Positions 10,013-18,157 of a stretch of 64,000 nucleotides of DNA are shown piece after piece. Position 1 is the stretch's first letter; each line of letters opens with the position of its first letter. A model generated the notes under the pieces. It had not been told where the DNA came from. It searched no databases and worked only from the letters and a program-made list of their open reading frames with translations. The DNA comes from Phycisphaerae bacterium (lineage in GTDB: Bacteria; Planctomycetota; Phycisphaerae; UBA1845): the NCBI GenBank assembly GCA_029260015.1, contig JAJDEB010000036.1:1154554-1218553 (forward strand), in the 5' to 3' direction. The translations under genes and the position numbers were made by a program.

Positions 10013-10042
10013 TCACCGTTCGTTAAGATCAATGTTCGTTAA
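10011..10042. repeat. Imperfect 16-bp tandem duplication at the junction of two convergent genes
   Basis: Two adjacent 16-base units (10011-10026 and 10027-10042) match at 13 positions, sharing GTTCGTTAA. The stop codon of the methyltransferase and that of the convergent lipoprotein both fall inside the repeat. Confidence 0.55.
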
Positions 10043-10496
10043 AGTTGACCGGCTGCATTTCGCTGGCAGGTTGACGTGGTGGGCCGTTGGATTTTTCTTG
10101 CATCGCTGACTTATTTGGTTCGTCAACCATCTCTTCGAGCTCTGCCACCCGTCGCTCCAAGGCGGCCATCCGCGTCTTGACTTCGTCAGGCTTCTTCGGC
10201 GCCTTCCACAACGGAATACCAATTTCAAACCAGACTCCGTCATCCGCATCTGAAGACTCGCTATTTGAAACGTCTCGTCGCCGATAGATCAAGGACGTGT
10301 CCACGCCATTGTCCCATTTGAGTTGAAGGGCTTCCTGGACGAGGTAGCGCTCGACATGAGACTTGTCTTTGTTCGTATGTCTTGCCTCAACGCCGAATTT
10401 AGTCTTGGTTCTGATTTCCCTAAGTCCGCACCCGGAATTGAAAACCAAGAGAACTGTCAGAAGAAATACAGCGAGTGACGGAACAATTCTTCGCAT
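10029..10496 (-). CDS. Small lipoprotein with C-terminal coiled coil
   Basis: 155 residues from the ATG at 10496, preceded by CGGAGAATAGG; the longer frame to 10541 would bury the signal peptide. The N-terminus (RIVPSLAVFLLTVLLVF) and lipobox NSGC mark a lipoprotein. The middle (about 25-95) is polar and beta-like. Residues 100-125 (MAALERRVAELEEMV) form a short heptad helix, and the tail is disordered. No family recognised. Confidence 0.75.
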   Translation of the reverse strand: MRRIVPSLAVFLLTVLLVFNSGCGLREIRTKTKFGVEARHTNKDKSHVERYLVQEALQLKWDNGVDTSLIYRRRDVSNSESSDADDGVWFEIGIPLWKAPKKPDEVKTRMAALERRVAELEEMVDEPNKSAMQEKSNGPPRQPASEMQPVNFNEH

Positions 10497-10522
10497 CCTA
10501 TTCTCCGCGCTATTTGCCCAAA

Positions 10523-10552
10523 TCATTGACCAACGTCTCATTGACCAACGTC
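10523..10552. repeat. Perfect 15-bp tandem duplication
   Basis: TCATTGACCAACGTC occurs twice head to tail (10523-10537, 10538-10552), 27-56 bases upstream of the lipoprotein start at 10496, in its likely leader or promoter region. Confidence 0.8.
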
Positions 10553-10747
10553 GCGGGGAGTCTAGCTTCCAATTGTTAAGGGAGCGCTAAGATGATCCAA
10601 CTCTTTGCAACGAGACGGACTTTACGTCTAAGGCGTCCCCGTTCGTCAAATGAACCGCATACGTTGCGATCGAATCACAGTCACTGACGAAATTCAGATA
10701 GTTCCGATTTATTTTCCTGCTGATGGCCCGCCACGCCTGGATCAAAC

Positions 10748-10942
10748 CTATAAGCCAAAAAGACTACCGTCGCGGCAGGCGTTTCCGTTAACCTCTGAAT
10801 CGAAGGTGCATACTTCGCCTTCGTTGCAATCATCGTCGGTTTCACACTGATTGTTACCTCCGCTCTGACATGAGGCGATGGAAATCAACAAACCCGCCGC
10901 ACCAAACATCATCAGTGAAAGCCCCAACTTGCGTTTCAACAT
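10748..10942 (-). CDS. Short Cys-rich lipoprotein (64 residues)
   Basis: A strong ribosome-binding site (AAAAAGGAG, seven bases before the ATG) supports this small gene. The N-terminus is a signal peptide with lipobox I-A-S-C (Cys near residue 25). The mature 40 residues carry a C-x6-C-x5-C-like module (CETDDDCNEGEVC) resembling the modules of the larger Cys-rich lipoprotein at 13865-14740. Probably disulphide-bonded on the cell surface; function unknown. Confidence 0.75.
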   Translation of the reverse strand: MLKRKLGLSLMMFGAAGLLISIASCQSGGNNQCETDDDCNEGEVCTFDSEVNGNACRDGSLFGL

Positions 10943-11006
10943 GTGCGTCTCCTTTTTCTAGAACCGAGGGAACATCCTCATGAGATTCCGAGAAACTCAA
11001 CGACAT

Positions 11007-11079
11007 TGGGCCCACAGGGATTCGAACCCCGGACCAATCGATTATGAGTCGACTGCTCTAACCGCTGAGCTATGAGCCC
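11007..11079 (-). tRNA. tRNA with CAU anticodon (tRNA-Ile2 or elongator tRNA-Met)
   Basis: 73 bases fold into a full cloverleaf: acceptor stem GGGCTCA/TGGGCCC with one G-U pair, D arm AGCTCAGCGGTTAGAGC, anticodon stem GTCGA/TCGAT around loop CTCATAA, and T loop GTTCGAATC. The discriminator base is A and CCA is not encoded. The CAU anticodon is shared by elongator Met and the lysidine-modified Ile2 species. The C4-G69 pair and the variable loop TTGGTCC lean toward Ile2, but this is not decisive. Confidence 0.92.
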
Positions 11080-11197
11080 GTTTAACTTTCGCATTTGAAC
11101 CCATGCGGCTCATCCGTTCAACAGCATAACCCCTCACGCTCGCAAATTCGCAATCCACTCGCGACATACAAGCGTCTTTGCGGTAATCTCGCACACC

Positions 11198-12451
11198 ATG
11201 TCCGACACCCCCAAAAAAAATTCGAGCCTATTTCACAAGCTTGCACCGGGGATTCTTATCGCAGCCACCGGCGTCGGCGCGGGCGACCTCATTACAGCCA
11301 GCATCGCTGGGTCAAACGTCGGCGTCGTCATCGCCTGGGCGGCTGTCATCGGCGGCGTGCTCAAATGGACGCTCAACGAAGGACTCGCCCGTTGGCAACT
11401 CGCCACCGACACCACACTGCTAGAGGGCTGGAACGATCGACTCGGCACGCCGGTCAGATGGGTGTTCATCACCTACCTGTTGATCTGGTCGGTTTTCACG
11501 GGTGGAGCGCTCATCAGCGCGTGCGGTGTCGCGGGGGCTGGTATCTATGACCTGGGCCTGTCCGCCCAACATGCCAAAATCATCTGGGGCATCGTCCACT
11601 CGCTACTCGGTCTGACGCTGGTTTGGATCGGTGGGTTCGCACTGTTTGAAAAACTGATGTCCGTCTGCATCGGCATCATGTTCTGCGCCGTCATGGTGAC
11701 AGCCGTCATGATCAAACCCGACTGGTCAGCCGTAGCAACCGGAATCATCAAACCCACGTTCGCAAAGACCGACACAAAGTTCATCCTCGGTGTGCTGGGT
11801 GGCGTCGGCGGATCGGTCACGCTGCTTTCATACGGTTACTGGATAAGAGAAGCCGGCCGCAATGGCATGAGCGGCTTGCGAGATTCTCGACTCGACTTGG
11901 CCATCGGTTACACGATGACGTCGCTGTTTGGCGTGGCAATGTTGATGATCGGTTCGCGTTTGGAACTTCAACCCGGTAGCGAAAACATAGCCAACGAACT
12001 CGCTGCGCAACTCGAAGGCGTCATGGGCCCGTTTGGAAAATGGTTGTTCCTATTCGGTTTTTGGGGAGCAGTGTTTTCAAGCCTGCTCGGCGTGTGGCAA
12101 AGCATCCCCTACCTGTTCGCCGACTTCATGCTCATTCGATCCGGAGCCAACGCCAATCAGCGCCGCGACATCGACTACACCAAAACAAAAGCCTATCGCG
12201 CGTTCCTTATCGCATTGGCAATCGTCCCACTCGTGATGATGAATCTGAGTCTGCAAAAGGTGCAAATCTACTACGCAGTGATGGCCGCCATGTTCATGCC
12301 CTTCCTCGCAGGCACACTGCTTATCATGAACAACCGCACCAAGTGGGTCGGCAGACAATACAAGAACGGCATCCTGACCAACGCCCTGCTGATTCTCACG
12401 TTGCTGTTCTTCGGATATATCGGTTACACCAAGCTGATGCCTTCTGGGTGA
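11198..12451 (+). CDS. Nramp-related metal ion transporter
   Basis: 417 residues, about eleven hydrophobic helices, with Nramp-like spacing. The opening (FHKLAPGILIAATGVGAGD) aligns by position with the Nramp TM1 region, but the metal-binding Asp-Pro-Gly-Asn signature is replaced by GAGD, and the TM6 Met-Pro-His is replaced by a Ser/Leu/Tyr-rich stretch (GGSVTLLSYGYWIREAG). This places it in a divergent Nramp-like branch; the transported ion (Mn, Fe, Mg or none) is uncertain. Monocistronic, facing the PilT-like gene, with a GTAG-type inverted repeat in between. Confidence 0.8.
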   Translation: MSDTPKKNSSLFHKLAPGILIAATGVGAGDLITASIAGSNVGVVIAWAAVIGGVLKWTLNEGLARWQLATDTTLLEGWNDRLGTPVRWVFITYLLIWSVFTGGALISACGVAGAGIYDLGLSAQHAKIIWGIVHSLLGLTLVWIGGFALFEKLMSVCIGIMFCAVMVTAVMIKPDWSAVATGIIKPTFAKTDTKFILGVLGGVGGSVTLLSYGYWIREAGRNGMSGLRDSRLDLAIGYTMTSLFGVAMLMIGSRLELQPGSENIANELAAQLEGVMGPFGKWLFLFGFWGAVFSSLLGVWQSIPYLFADFMLIRSGANANQRRDIDYTKTKAYRAFLIALAIVPLVMMNLSLQKVQIYYAVMAAMFMPFLAGTLLIMNNRTKWVGRQYKNGILTNALLILTLLFFGYIGYTKLMPSG

Positions 12452-12456
12452 CAGGT

Positions 12457-12524
12457 GTAGGTCGGGTCATCGACCCGACAGATTACTCGATCGCATTCGG
12501 TGTCGGGTCGATGACCCGACCTAC
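12457..12524. repeat. REPIN-like inverted repeat, GTAG type (element 1)
   Basis: Two 24-base arms, 12457-12480 and 12501-12524, are exact reverse complements across a 20-base spacer. Each arm begins at its outer end with GTAG, followed directly by an 8-bp hairpin with a 3-nt loop (GTCGGGTC-ATC-GACCCGAC). The GTAG foot plus hairpin is the known layout of REP sequences mobilised by RAYT transposases; no such gene is in the window. It sits between two convergent genes and could also end transcription in both directions. Confidence 0.8.
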
Positions 12525-12550
12525 TTCTGAACGAACAGATCAAGCAAAAA

Positions 12551-13582
12551 TTAAACGTAATTCTCAAGCACGCGATGATACGTCGCTTCGCTGATGACGC
12601 CCTCCGCCAGAATCGCGTCGAGCGAGCTCTTCATCGTCTGCATGCCATAACGCTGACCGGTGGTGATGGCATTTCGCAGATGAAACGTGCCTTTGTTTCG
12701 CAGCACATTCCGAACCGCATCCGTCGCGACAAGCGTTTCGCAGGCCACGCGTTTGCCGCCATCGTTCGTGGGCATTAACTCCTGATGGATCACACCGAGG
12801 AGCGATTCGGCCATCAGGTTGCGAATGTGCCCATCGCCGCTGTCGGGTGCATACGAAAGCAACCGCTCGACGATCTTGTCGATCGAAATGACGTGCAGCG
12901 TAGACATCACCAGCACACCAGTTTCTGCGGCGGTCAGCGCGATTTTGATTGTGTCGTAGTCGCGCATTTCACCGATCGCGATGACGTCCGGGTCTTGTCG
13001 AAGTGCAGCCCGCAAACCGCGCCCGAACGTCTTCGTGTCCTTACCGACTTCGCGCTGCCGCACGACTGAGTTCTTATTGGCGTGGACGTATTCGATCGGG
13101 TCTTCGATGGTGACGATATGACGTTTAGCCGTCTCGTTAATCTCGTCAATCATAGCCGCCATCGTGGTGGTTTTGCCCTCGCTCGTAGCCCCGGTGATGA
13201 GCACCAGCCCCTTCCGTGCGTGGGCGAATTTGCGAACGATCTCGGGCATGCGGATTTGATCGAGCGTCATCGGTTCGCTGGCGAGCAGTCGAAGCACTGC
13301 GCCGATTTCGCCATCGTTGTAAGCAACGTTGACGCGATACCGCCGCTTCTGCGTGTCGGCATACATAAAGTCGATGTCGAGATCACGCTCAAAATCTTCG
13401 ACCTGTGCCGGCGTCAACAGCGCATAGGTCAAATCCTTCGCCATCCGCGAATCCAGAACTTCGCGCGTCACCGGCTGCAACTCGCCGCCAATCCGAAACA
13501 AAACCGGCGACCCAGCCACAATATGAACATCGCCAGCCATCTTGCTGCGAGCGAGGTTTAAGATGTTACCGATATCGGACAC
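12551..13582 (-). CDS. pilT: PilT/PilU-like type IV pilus retraction ATPase
   Basis: 343 residues from the GTG at 13582, which has GGGAG six bases upstream; the frame also runs to a TTG at 13612. N-terminal PAS-like half (DVHIVAGSPVLFRIGGEL), then the motor: Walker A GATSEGKTTT (about 128-137), Asp box TIEDPIEYVH, Walker B with VIAIGEMRD, and His box TGVLVMSTLH. Length matches PilT. The usual AIRNLIRE motif near the end is altered (NAITTGQRYGMQTM). It hydrolyses ATP to disassemble pilin polymers at the inner-membrane platform. No other pilus gene is adjacent. Confidence 0.88.
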   Translation of the reverse strand: MSDIGNILNLARSKMAGDVHIVAGSPVLFRIGGELQPVTREVLDSRMAKDLTYALLTPAQVEDFERDLDIDFMYADTQKRRYRVNVAYNDGEIGAVLRLLASEPMTLDQIRMPEIVRKFAHARKGLVLITGATSEGKTTTMAAMIDEINETAKRHIVTIEDPIEYVHANKNSVVRQREVGKDTKTFGRGLRAALRQDPDVIAIGEMRDYDTIKIALTAAETGVLVMSTLHVISIDKIVERLLSYAPDSGDGHIRNLMAESLLGVIHQELMPTNDGGKRVACETLVATDAVRNVLRNKGTFHLRNAITTGQRYGMQTMKSSLDAILAEGVISEATYHRVLENYV

Positions 13583-13776
13583 GTTCGCTCCCGTCGATTC
13601 AAAGTAAATCAATTATGATTGGAGACAAGTCTCAGAGCAACCTCACGTTTCTCGCTCGGCACGCTTTCAGTTTCTTGCACGAAATTCCTGCGAGATTGTC
13701 GTCCGGTTCTCGTAGCAAACTAGACGCCATAGCGAGAAGCTCATCGTGGGACACAGACCAAAGCTGACGAAAACTG

Positions 13777-13814
13777 AAACGGGGACGCGGTCCACATTGA
13801 CCACGTCCCCGTTT
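13777..13814. repeat. 16-bp inverted repeat with 6-nt loop
   Basis: Arms 13777-13792 and 13799-13814 (AAACGGGGACGCGGTC and GACCACGTCCCCGTTT) pair at 15 of 16 positions. The element lies between the PilT-like gene and the Cys-rich lipoprotein gene. On the minus strand the stem is followed by a T-containing stretch, so it may terminate the lipoprotein transcript. The G/C-rich palindrome with A/T ends also looks like a dispersed repeat. Confidence 0.6.
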
Positions 13815-13864
13815 TGAGATTCTTTCCCAGTGGCACACGACGCCACCTCTGGGTCTGAACTGCT

Positions 13865-14740
13865 CTAATTCAGATCGCCTGTGCAGGACAAGGCTGTTCC
13901 ATTCCAGACGACTTCGGCCTGAGCGGCATCAGGGTCGGCCGGTGTCTGAAACGTACACTGCGCGGTCTGAGAGACAACGCCATTGACGCCGGCCCGGAAG
14001 GTGAACAGTTCCCCGACCGATACTGCCCCCGTGGTCACCGTGCGCGTCGCATTGGGTTCCAGGCGGTTTTCGGGACCGAAACTCTCCTGTGCGGTCAAGA
14101 TGTGGATGTTTCCACCTGAGCTGTTTCGAAGCGTAATGAATATGGATAGCGGGTCAGGGGCGTCGGGGGCTTGGCACGATCCATCATCGCAAACCTCGTC
14201 GCCGGGGCAGTGGTCATCCGTCACACAGTCGACACAAACCTGCTCGTTTTCCACGCAAAACTGATCGGGGCAAGGAATGTTGCCGTTTCTACATTCTTGA
14301 AACGAGAAAGACTCTGTCCCGTTGCAAAACAAACCGTCATCGCAAGCGTCGTCGCAAACGGATCTGGGAGTGTCGTCGGAACAACTACCAGAGCACGAAG
14401 TTGACGCCTCGTCGCACGTTCCTGTGCAAGGTTCCACGCCGACTTCACAAGTGTTGTTGATGCAACGTTCGAAACCATCGCAGAACAAGTCATTGTCACA
14501 ATCGGAGTTCTCGATGCATTCGAGGCAAGTGTCTAAATCCTCGTTGCAATGGTCCGAGGATTCACAGGGAAGGACGCCGAGCACGCATACGCCTGCCACG
14601 CAAGTCTCCGCCCCGTTGCAGAACTCCCCGTCGTCACAAAAACTTGGAATGTCCGTGCAATCAACAACCTCATCACAACCCGAAACCAGCAACACTAATA
14701 CTCCTAACACACACAGCACTCGCGTTAGCCGAAAGATCAT
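13865..14740 (-). CDS. Cys-rich modular lipoprotein
   Basis: 291 residues from the ATG at 14740 (AGGAG eight bases upstream; the longer frame to 14773 is less likely). Lipobox LVSGC near residue 22. Residues 30-200 contain about thirty cysteines in repeated modules of the type C-D-D-G-x-F-C-N-G-x-E and C-x4-DC, similar to Dickkopf/EGF-like Cys-rich segments in secreted planctomycete and myxobacterial proteins. The last 90 residues are Cys-poor and beta-rich. Probably a disulphide-stapled surface lipoprotein; its ligand is unknown. Confidence 0.82.
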   Translation of the reverse strand: MIFRLTRVLCVLGVLVLLVSGCDEVVDCTDIPSFCDDGEFCNGAETCVAGVCVLGVLPCESSDHCNEDLDTCLECIENSDCDNDLFCDGFERCINNTCEVGVEPCTGTCDEASTSCSGSCSDDTPRSVCDDACDDGLFCNGTESFSFQECRNGNIPCPDQFCVENEQVCVDCVTDDHCPGDEVCDDGSCQAPDAPDPLSIFITLRNSSGGNIHILTAQESFGPENRLEPNATRTVTTGAVSVGELFTFRAGVNGVVSQTAQCTFQTPADPDAAQAEVVWNGTALSCTGDLN

Positions 14741-14980
14741 TCCAAATCTCCTGGGCAGTAGTTTCTCTTCCATCGACTATGAATCGGTAATCCTACTCGG
14801 AATACCCATTCGATCCAAGCAGTTATTGGGGATACCACTATGGGACTTACTTTTTTCGTTAGATTAACTACGCGGCGGGAAGATATGAAGAGAGGAATGC
14901 AGCCGGTAGATTGAGAATGATTCAACGAGCGAACAGCAATCATTGTCTGCGGAGACACGTGAGTATTCACAACAAACAAC

Positions 14981-15670
14981 TCAGCCCAAAGCAACTGAGG
15001 CGATAGGGTCGAGCAATCCGGTGCGCTCGAACGCCCTGTCACGGGCGACGCAGTCGGGGCAGGTGCCACAGTGAGTACCGAGGTCTGACTTGCATGCGTA
15101 GGTTAAGTCGAAGGGGGTGTTGTAGCGGCTGCCGATTTTGATGATCTCGTCGCGGGTGAAATCGATGAGTGGGGTCTCGATGCGGAGTGGTTTTTTGGCG
15201 CTGACGGACATTTCGAGCATGCGGTTTTGCAGGTAGTAATAATCCTGCCGAAGATGGGCGATGCCGTGTCCGGGTGCCGACTCGGTTTCGGTTTCATTGG
15301 CGGCTTCGCTGGACCCGACGATGACGAACGCGGCTCCGAGTCGGGCGGCAGTTTGAACGCCCACCGCGAGCAGCTCAGTCATCAAGAGCGGAACCGACGC
15401 CAGCGTGATTTCAACCGAACTGCCAGCCTCTCCCGATTGCTGCTTCGCACTTCGATTCAACCCGGCGATCTCGGCGACATGGGGCAAGTCGATATCGCTG
15501 ACGCCGCACTCCAACGTTTGGGCAATTTCGCGCACAGCCCTTCGCTGCACCGTTGCCGCCTTCTGCCCGAAGTCAACGTGAAGCAGATGTACGTCGTGCT
15601 CGCGGGCTGCGTGGGTCGCAGCCACCGTGCTGTTGATGCCACCACTACAAAGAACCACACAATCGGACAC
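14981..15670 (-). CDS. queC: QueC-like 7-cyano-7-deazaguanine synthase (PP-loop family)
   Basis: 229 residues from the GTG at 15670, with AAAGGGA about nine bases upstream. N-terminal PP-loop CSGGINST (about 8-15) binds ATP, and the C-terminal zinc site CKSDLGTHCGTCPDC supplies four cysteines in the QueC pattern. QueC turns carboxy-deazaguanine into preQ0 for queuosine. Two oddities: the PP-loop Asp of SGG-x-D-S is Asn here, and the middle of the protein diverges from typical QueC. No other queuosine gene is in the window and I saw no preQ1 riboswitch upstream. A QueC-like paralogue with another role is possible. Confidence 0.8.
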   Translation of the reverse strand: MSDCVVLCSGGINSTVAATHAAREHDVHLLHVDFGQKAATVQRRAVREIAQTLECGVSDIDLPHVAEIAGLNRSAKQQSGEAGSSVEITLASVPLLMTELLAVGVQTAARLGAAFVIVGSSEAANETETESAPGHGIAHLRQDYYYLQNRMLEMSVSAKKPLRIETPLIDFTRDEIIKIGSRYNTPFDLTYACKSDLGTHCGTCPDCVARDRAFERTGLLDPIASVALG

Positions 15671-16030
15671 GCCAAACAATCCCTTTAGTCAACAAAATAT
15701 TGCCCGAACTTTGCGGGCTAAAACCATCACCAAGTATTATCGGCATCGCGAGGCAACCCACGCCAGAAATCCGCCGCCAATAGACTGAAACAGTGTCTTG
15801 CGACTCGAGGCAACGCCGCCTGCAAACGACTTGCGACATCGCTCGAAATGGACTTGAAACACGCGGAATTGCCACGTCTTTCGAAGGTTGCAGCATGACC
15901 GGGCAAACGATACGCTGGGCGGCCGATACGAGGGGAGAATCCGAATCTACCGTCCGCTCTAATCGATGCCGGTTGTGATGGGTAGCATCGGCTGCTTGAT
16001 TCCAATTTCTATTGAAACGAGGTAAAGACG
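15671..16030. other. Divergent intergenic region, queC-like / DUF1015
   Basis: 360 bases holding the promoters of two divergent genes. The short frames here show no coding character. I find no riboswitch fold and no clear -35/-10 pair. GAGGT eight bases before 16031 is the ribosome-binding site of the DUF1015 gene. Confidence 0.5.
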
Positions 16031-17275
16031 ATGCCTGAAGTCGCGCCCTTTCGAGCCTTGCGCTACGACTTCGACCGATTCAACGGTGACCTGTCGAATG
16101 TGTTAGCCCACCCGTACGACGTGCTCGATCAATGCGACAAGGACGCGCTTCTCGCCAAGGACGAGCACAACATCGTCGCCGTCGATCTGCCGCACATTCC
16201 GCCCAAAGACGAAGGTCCGCAACAGGCGTACCTAGACGCGCAATTCAACCTCGACATGTGGAGAGCCCAGGGCGTGCTCGTTCGCGAAGACACGCCTGCC
16301 GTCTATGCCTACAACCAGACGTTCGAGCTGAACGGCAAGAAGCACACGCGACATCAAATTATCGTCGCCGCCCGTCTGCACGAATTCAACGAAGGTCTGG
16401 TCCTCCCGCATGAAGAAACATTCGGCGGACCAAAAGCCGATCGCTTCGCGCTAACGAAAGAAACGCGGTGCAACCTGTCGCCGATCTTCTCAGTCTACAC
16501 CGATCCAGAAAACGCTGTCGGAAACGCGCTCGCTTCGCCAACCGGCGGCAAGCCCGATGCGGTTGCCAACTGCGACGGGTTGTTACACGAGATGTGGGTC
16601 GTCAAGGACGAAGCGGCAATCAAAGGCGTGGTCGATGCGCTCATGTGCAAGAAGTTCTACATCGCCGACGGTCACCATCGATACACGACGGCGCTGAATT
16701 ACCGTACGCATCTTACTGAAATGCACGGTTCCAGCCTACCGGAGCATCACCCAGCCAACTATGTGATGATGGTGCTTGCAAGCATGGACGACCCCGGCTG
16801 CGTGATTCAAGGATACAACAGAGTACTCTCTGGAAACGGCGTCAACCTCAGCGGCCTGATGGAAGGCTGGTCCGACGGAATTGAAGCCACCGATGAGAAT
16901 GCGGCTGACATGCATCTTTTCGACGGCGCTTCAAAGAAGAAGGCAGCCGTTCGATTCACCAACCGTGCCATCCTCGACGAAATCGCATCCGACCGCGCCC
17001 CGGCTTGGCGCGAGTTGGACGTGGCGTATCTGCACCACTACCTCATCGACGACCTGTCGGCCAATGCGAACTTCAAAATCGACTATGCCAAGTCGATCGA
17101 ACTCGCCTGCAAGATGGCCGAAGAAAGTGGCGGGGTGGCTATCCTTCCAAAGGCGACACCGATGCAGCAACTCCGCGCCGTCAGCGAAGCCGGTGAACTC
17201 ATGCCCCAAAAGAGCACGTTTTTCTTTCCGAAGCTGGCAACAGGTTTAACGATTCATCAACTCTTTGAGGAGTAG
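16031..17275 (+). CDS. DUF1015 family protein
   Basis: 414 residues, full length for DUF1015, with a GAGG ribosome-binding site. Family hallmarks: the opening EVAPFRALRYD, an early AHPYDVL, the conserved IADGHHRYTTALNYR (about 214-228), and the C-terminal PKSTFFFPKLATG. Widespread in bacteria, cytosolic and ATP/SerH-domain-like by annotation; its biochemical role is not established. Followed after three bases by the DUF547 lipoprotein gene, so the two are probably co-transcribed. Confidence 0.93.
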   Translation: MPEVAPFRALRYDFDRFNGDLSNVLAHPYDVLDQCDKDALLAKDEHNIVAVDLPHIPPKDEGPQQAYLDAQFNLDMWRAQGVLVREDTPAVYAYNQTFELNGKKHTRHQIIVAARLHEFNEGLVLPHEETFGGPKADRFALTKETRCNLSPIFSVYTDPENAVGNALASPTGGKPDAVANCDGLLHEMWVVKDEAAIKGVVDALMCKKFYIADGHHRYTTALNYRTHLTEMHGSSLPEHHPANYVMMVLASMDDPGCVIQGYNRVLSGNGVNLSGLMEGWSDGIEATDENAADMHLFDGASKKKAAVRFTNRAILDEIASDRAPAWRELDVAYLHHYLIDDLSANANFKIDYAKSIELACKMAEESGGVAILPKATPMQQLRAVSEAGELMPQKSTFFFPKLATGLTIHQLFEE

Positions 17276-17278
17276 CGC

Positions 17279-18157
17279 GTGGCGAATCCACTGGCCCAAA
17301 AATATCAGTTCGCCTCCATGCGACACTTGATACTCCTTAGCATCGGTTGGGTCGCTTCCGGATGCGGCCATCCCAAAGCCGACCTGTTCGACCCATCCGC
17401 AGCAAAACCCGCCGAAGCGCCGGTTGTCTACGATGATCGACTCTGGGCAGATGTTCTGCGAACGTGCGTGCGCGATGGGCTTGTTGACTACGAAACGCTC
17501 AAGCGCGATCCAAGTCAACTCGAGAATTACCTCGACCAGGTCGCGTTTGTCGGCCCAACTTCGACACCGACATTTTTCGGAACCCCGCCCGCTCGAATGG
17601 CATACTACATCAACTGTTACAACGCGTGCGTGGTGAAAGCAGTGTTGGCCGCCGACATCCCATCGACCATACACGATGTGGCCATGCGCGATTTGGAATA
17701 TGACTATCGTTTTCGCATCGATGGAAACGTCGTCAACCTCGCACAAATTCGCGAGCAAGCCGTCAAAGAAAGCAATGGGAACGCCCGAGTCCATTTTGCA
17801 TTGTGTACCGGCGCCATGGGCTCGCCCTCGTTGAGCGATCAACCGTATCGCACGAACGGTCTTGATGATCGATTAAGAGACCTCGCCCAGCGATCGATCG
17901 ACGATCCGCGAATGGTCGTTGTTGATCACGAGAAACAGCAATTGCTCGTAGCGCTCGACATCTGGTCTTACCGTGAGGAATTATACACCATGTTTCGCAA
18001 CGAGACCCGCAACACGACCGCGACCATGCTCAACTGCCTCATGCACCTTGCCGGCCCGCAGCGCCGGCAGTTCCTCGCCCGTGCATCCGGCTATCGCGTG
18101 ACACCGCTCCCCTTCGACCGCGCCCTCAACGCATGGTCCCCTCGGTCCGGCGGTTGA
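17279..18157 (+). CDS. DUF547 family lipoprotein
   Basis: 292 residues from a GTG at 17279, with GAGGAG overlapping the stop of the DUF1015 gene; the first ATG (17318) lacks a ribosome-binding site. The hydrophobic segment around residues 16-28 ends in the lipobox V-A-S-G-C. The DUF547 core is recognisable by AYYINCYNACVVKAVL and VHFALCTGAMGSPSL. The family has a papain-like fold in some predictions, but no activity is established. Translationally linked to DUF1015. Confidence 0.85.
   Translation: MANPLAQKYQFASMRHLILLSIGWVASGCGHPKADLFDPSAAKPAEAPVVYDDRLWADVLRTCVRDGLVDYETLKRDPSQLENYLDQVAFVGPTSTPTFFGTPPARMAYYINCYNACVVKAVLAADIPSTIHDVAMRDLEYDYRFRIDGNVVNLAQIREQAVKESNGNARVHFALCTGAMGSPSLSDQPYRTNGLDDRLRDLAQRSIDDPRMVVVDHEKQQLLVALDIWSYREELYTMFRNETRNTTATMLNCLMHLAGPQRRQFLARASGYRVTPLPFDRALNAWSPRSGG

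Noticed and set aside
13632..13838. 68-codon minus frame over the 16-bp inverted repeat
   Set aside because: Its sequence is explained by the palindrome and there is no ribosome-binding site or family resemblance.
15671..15740. Possible preQ1 riboswitch before the queC-like gene
   Set aside because: Only a short GCCCG/CGGGC hairpin is present; no preQ1-I or preQ1-II core can be drawn.
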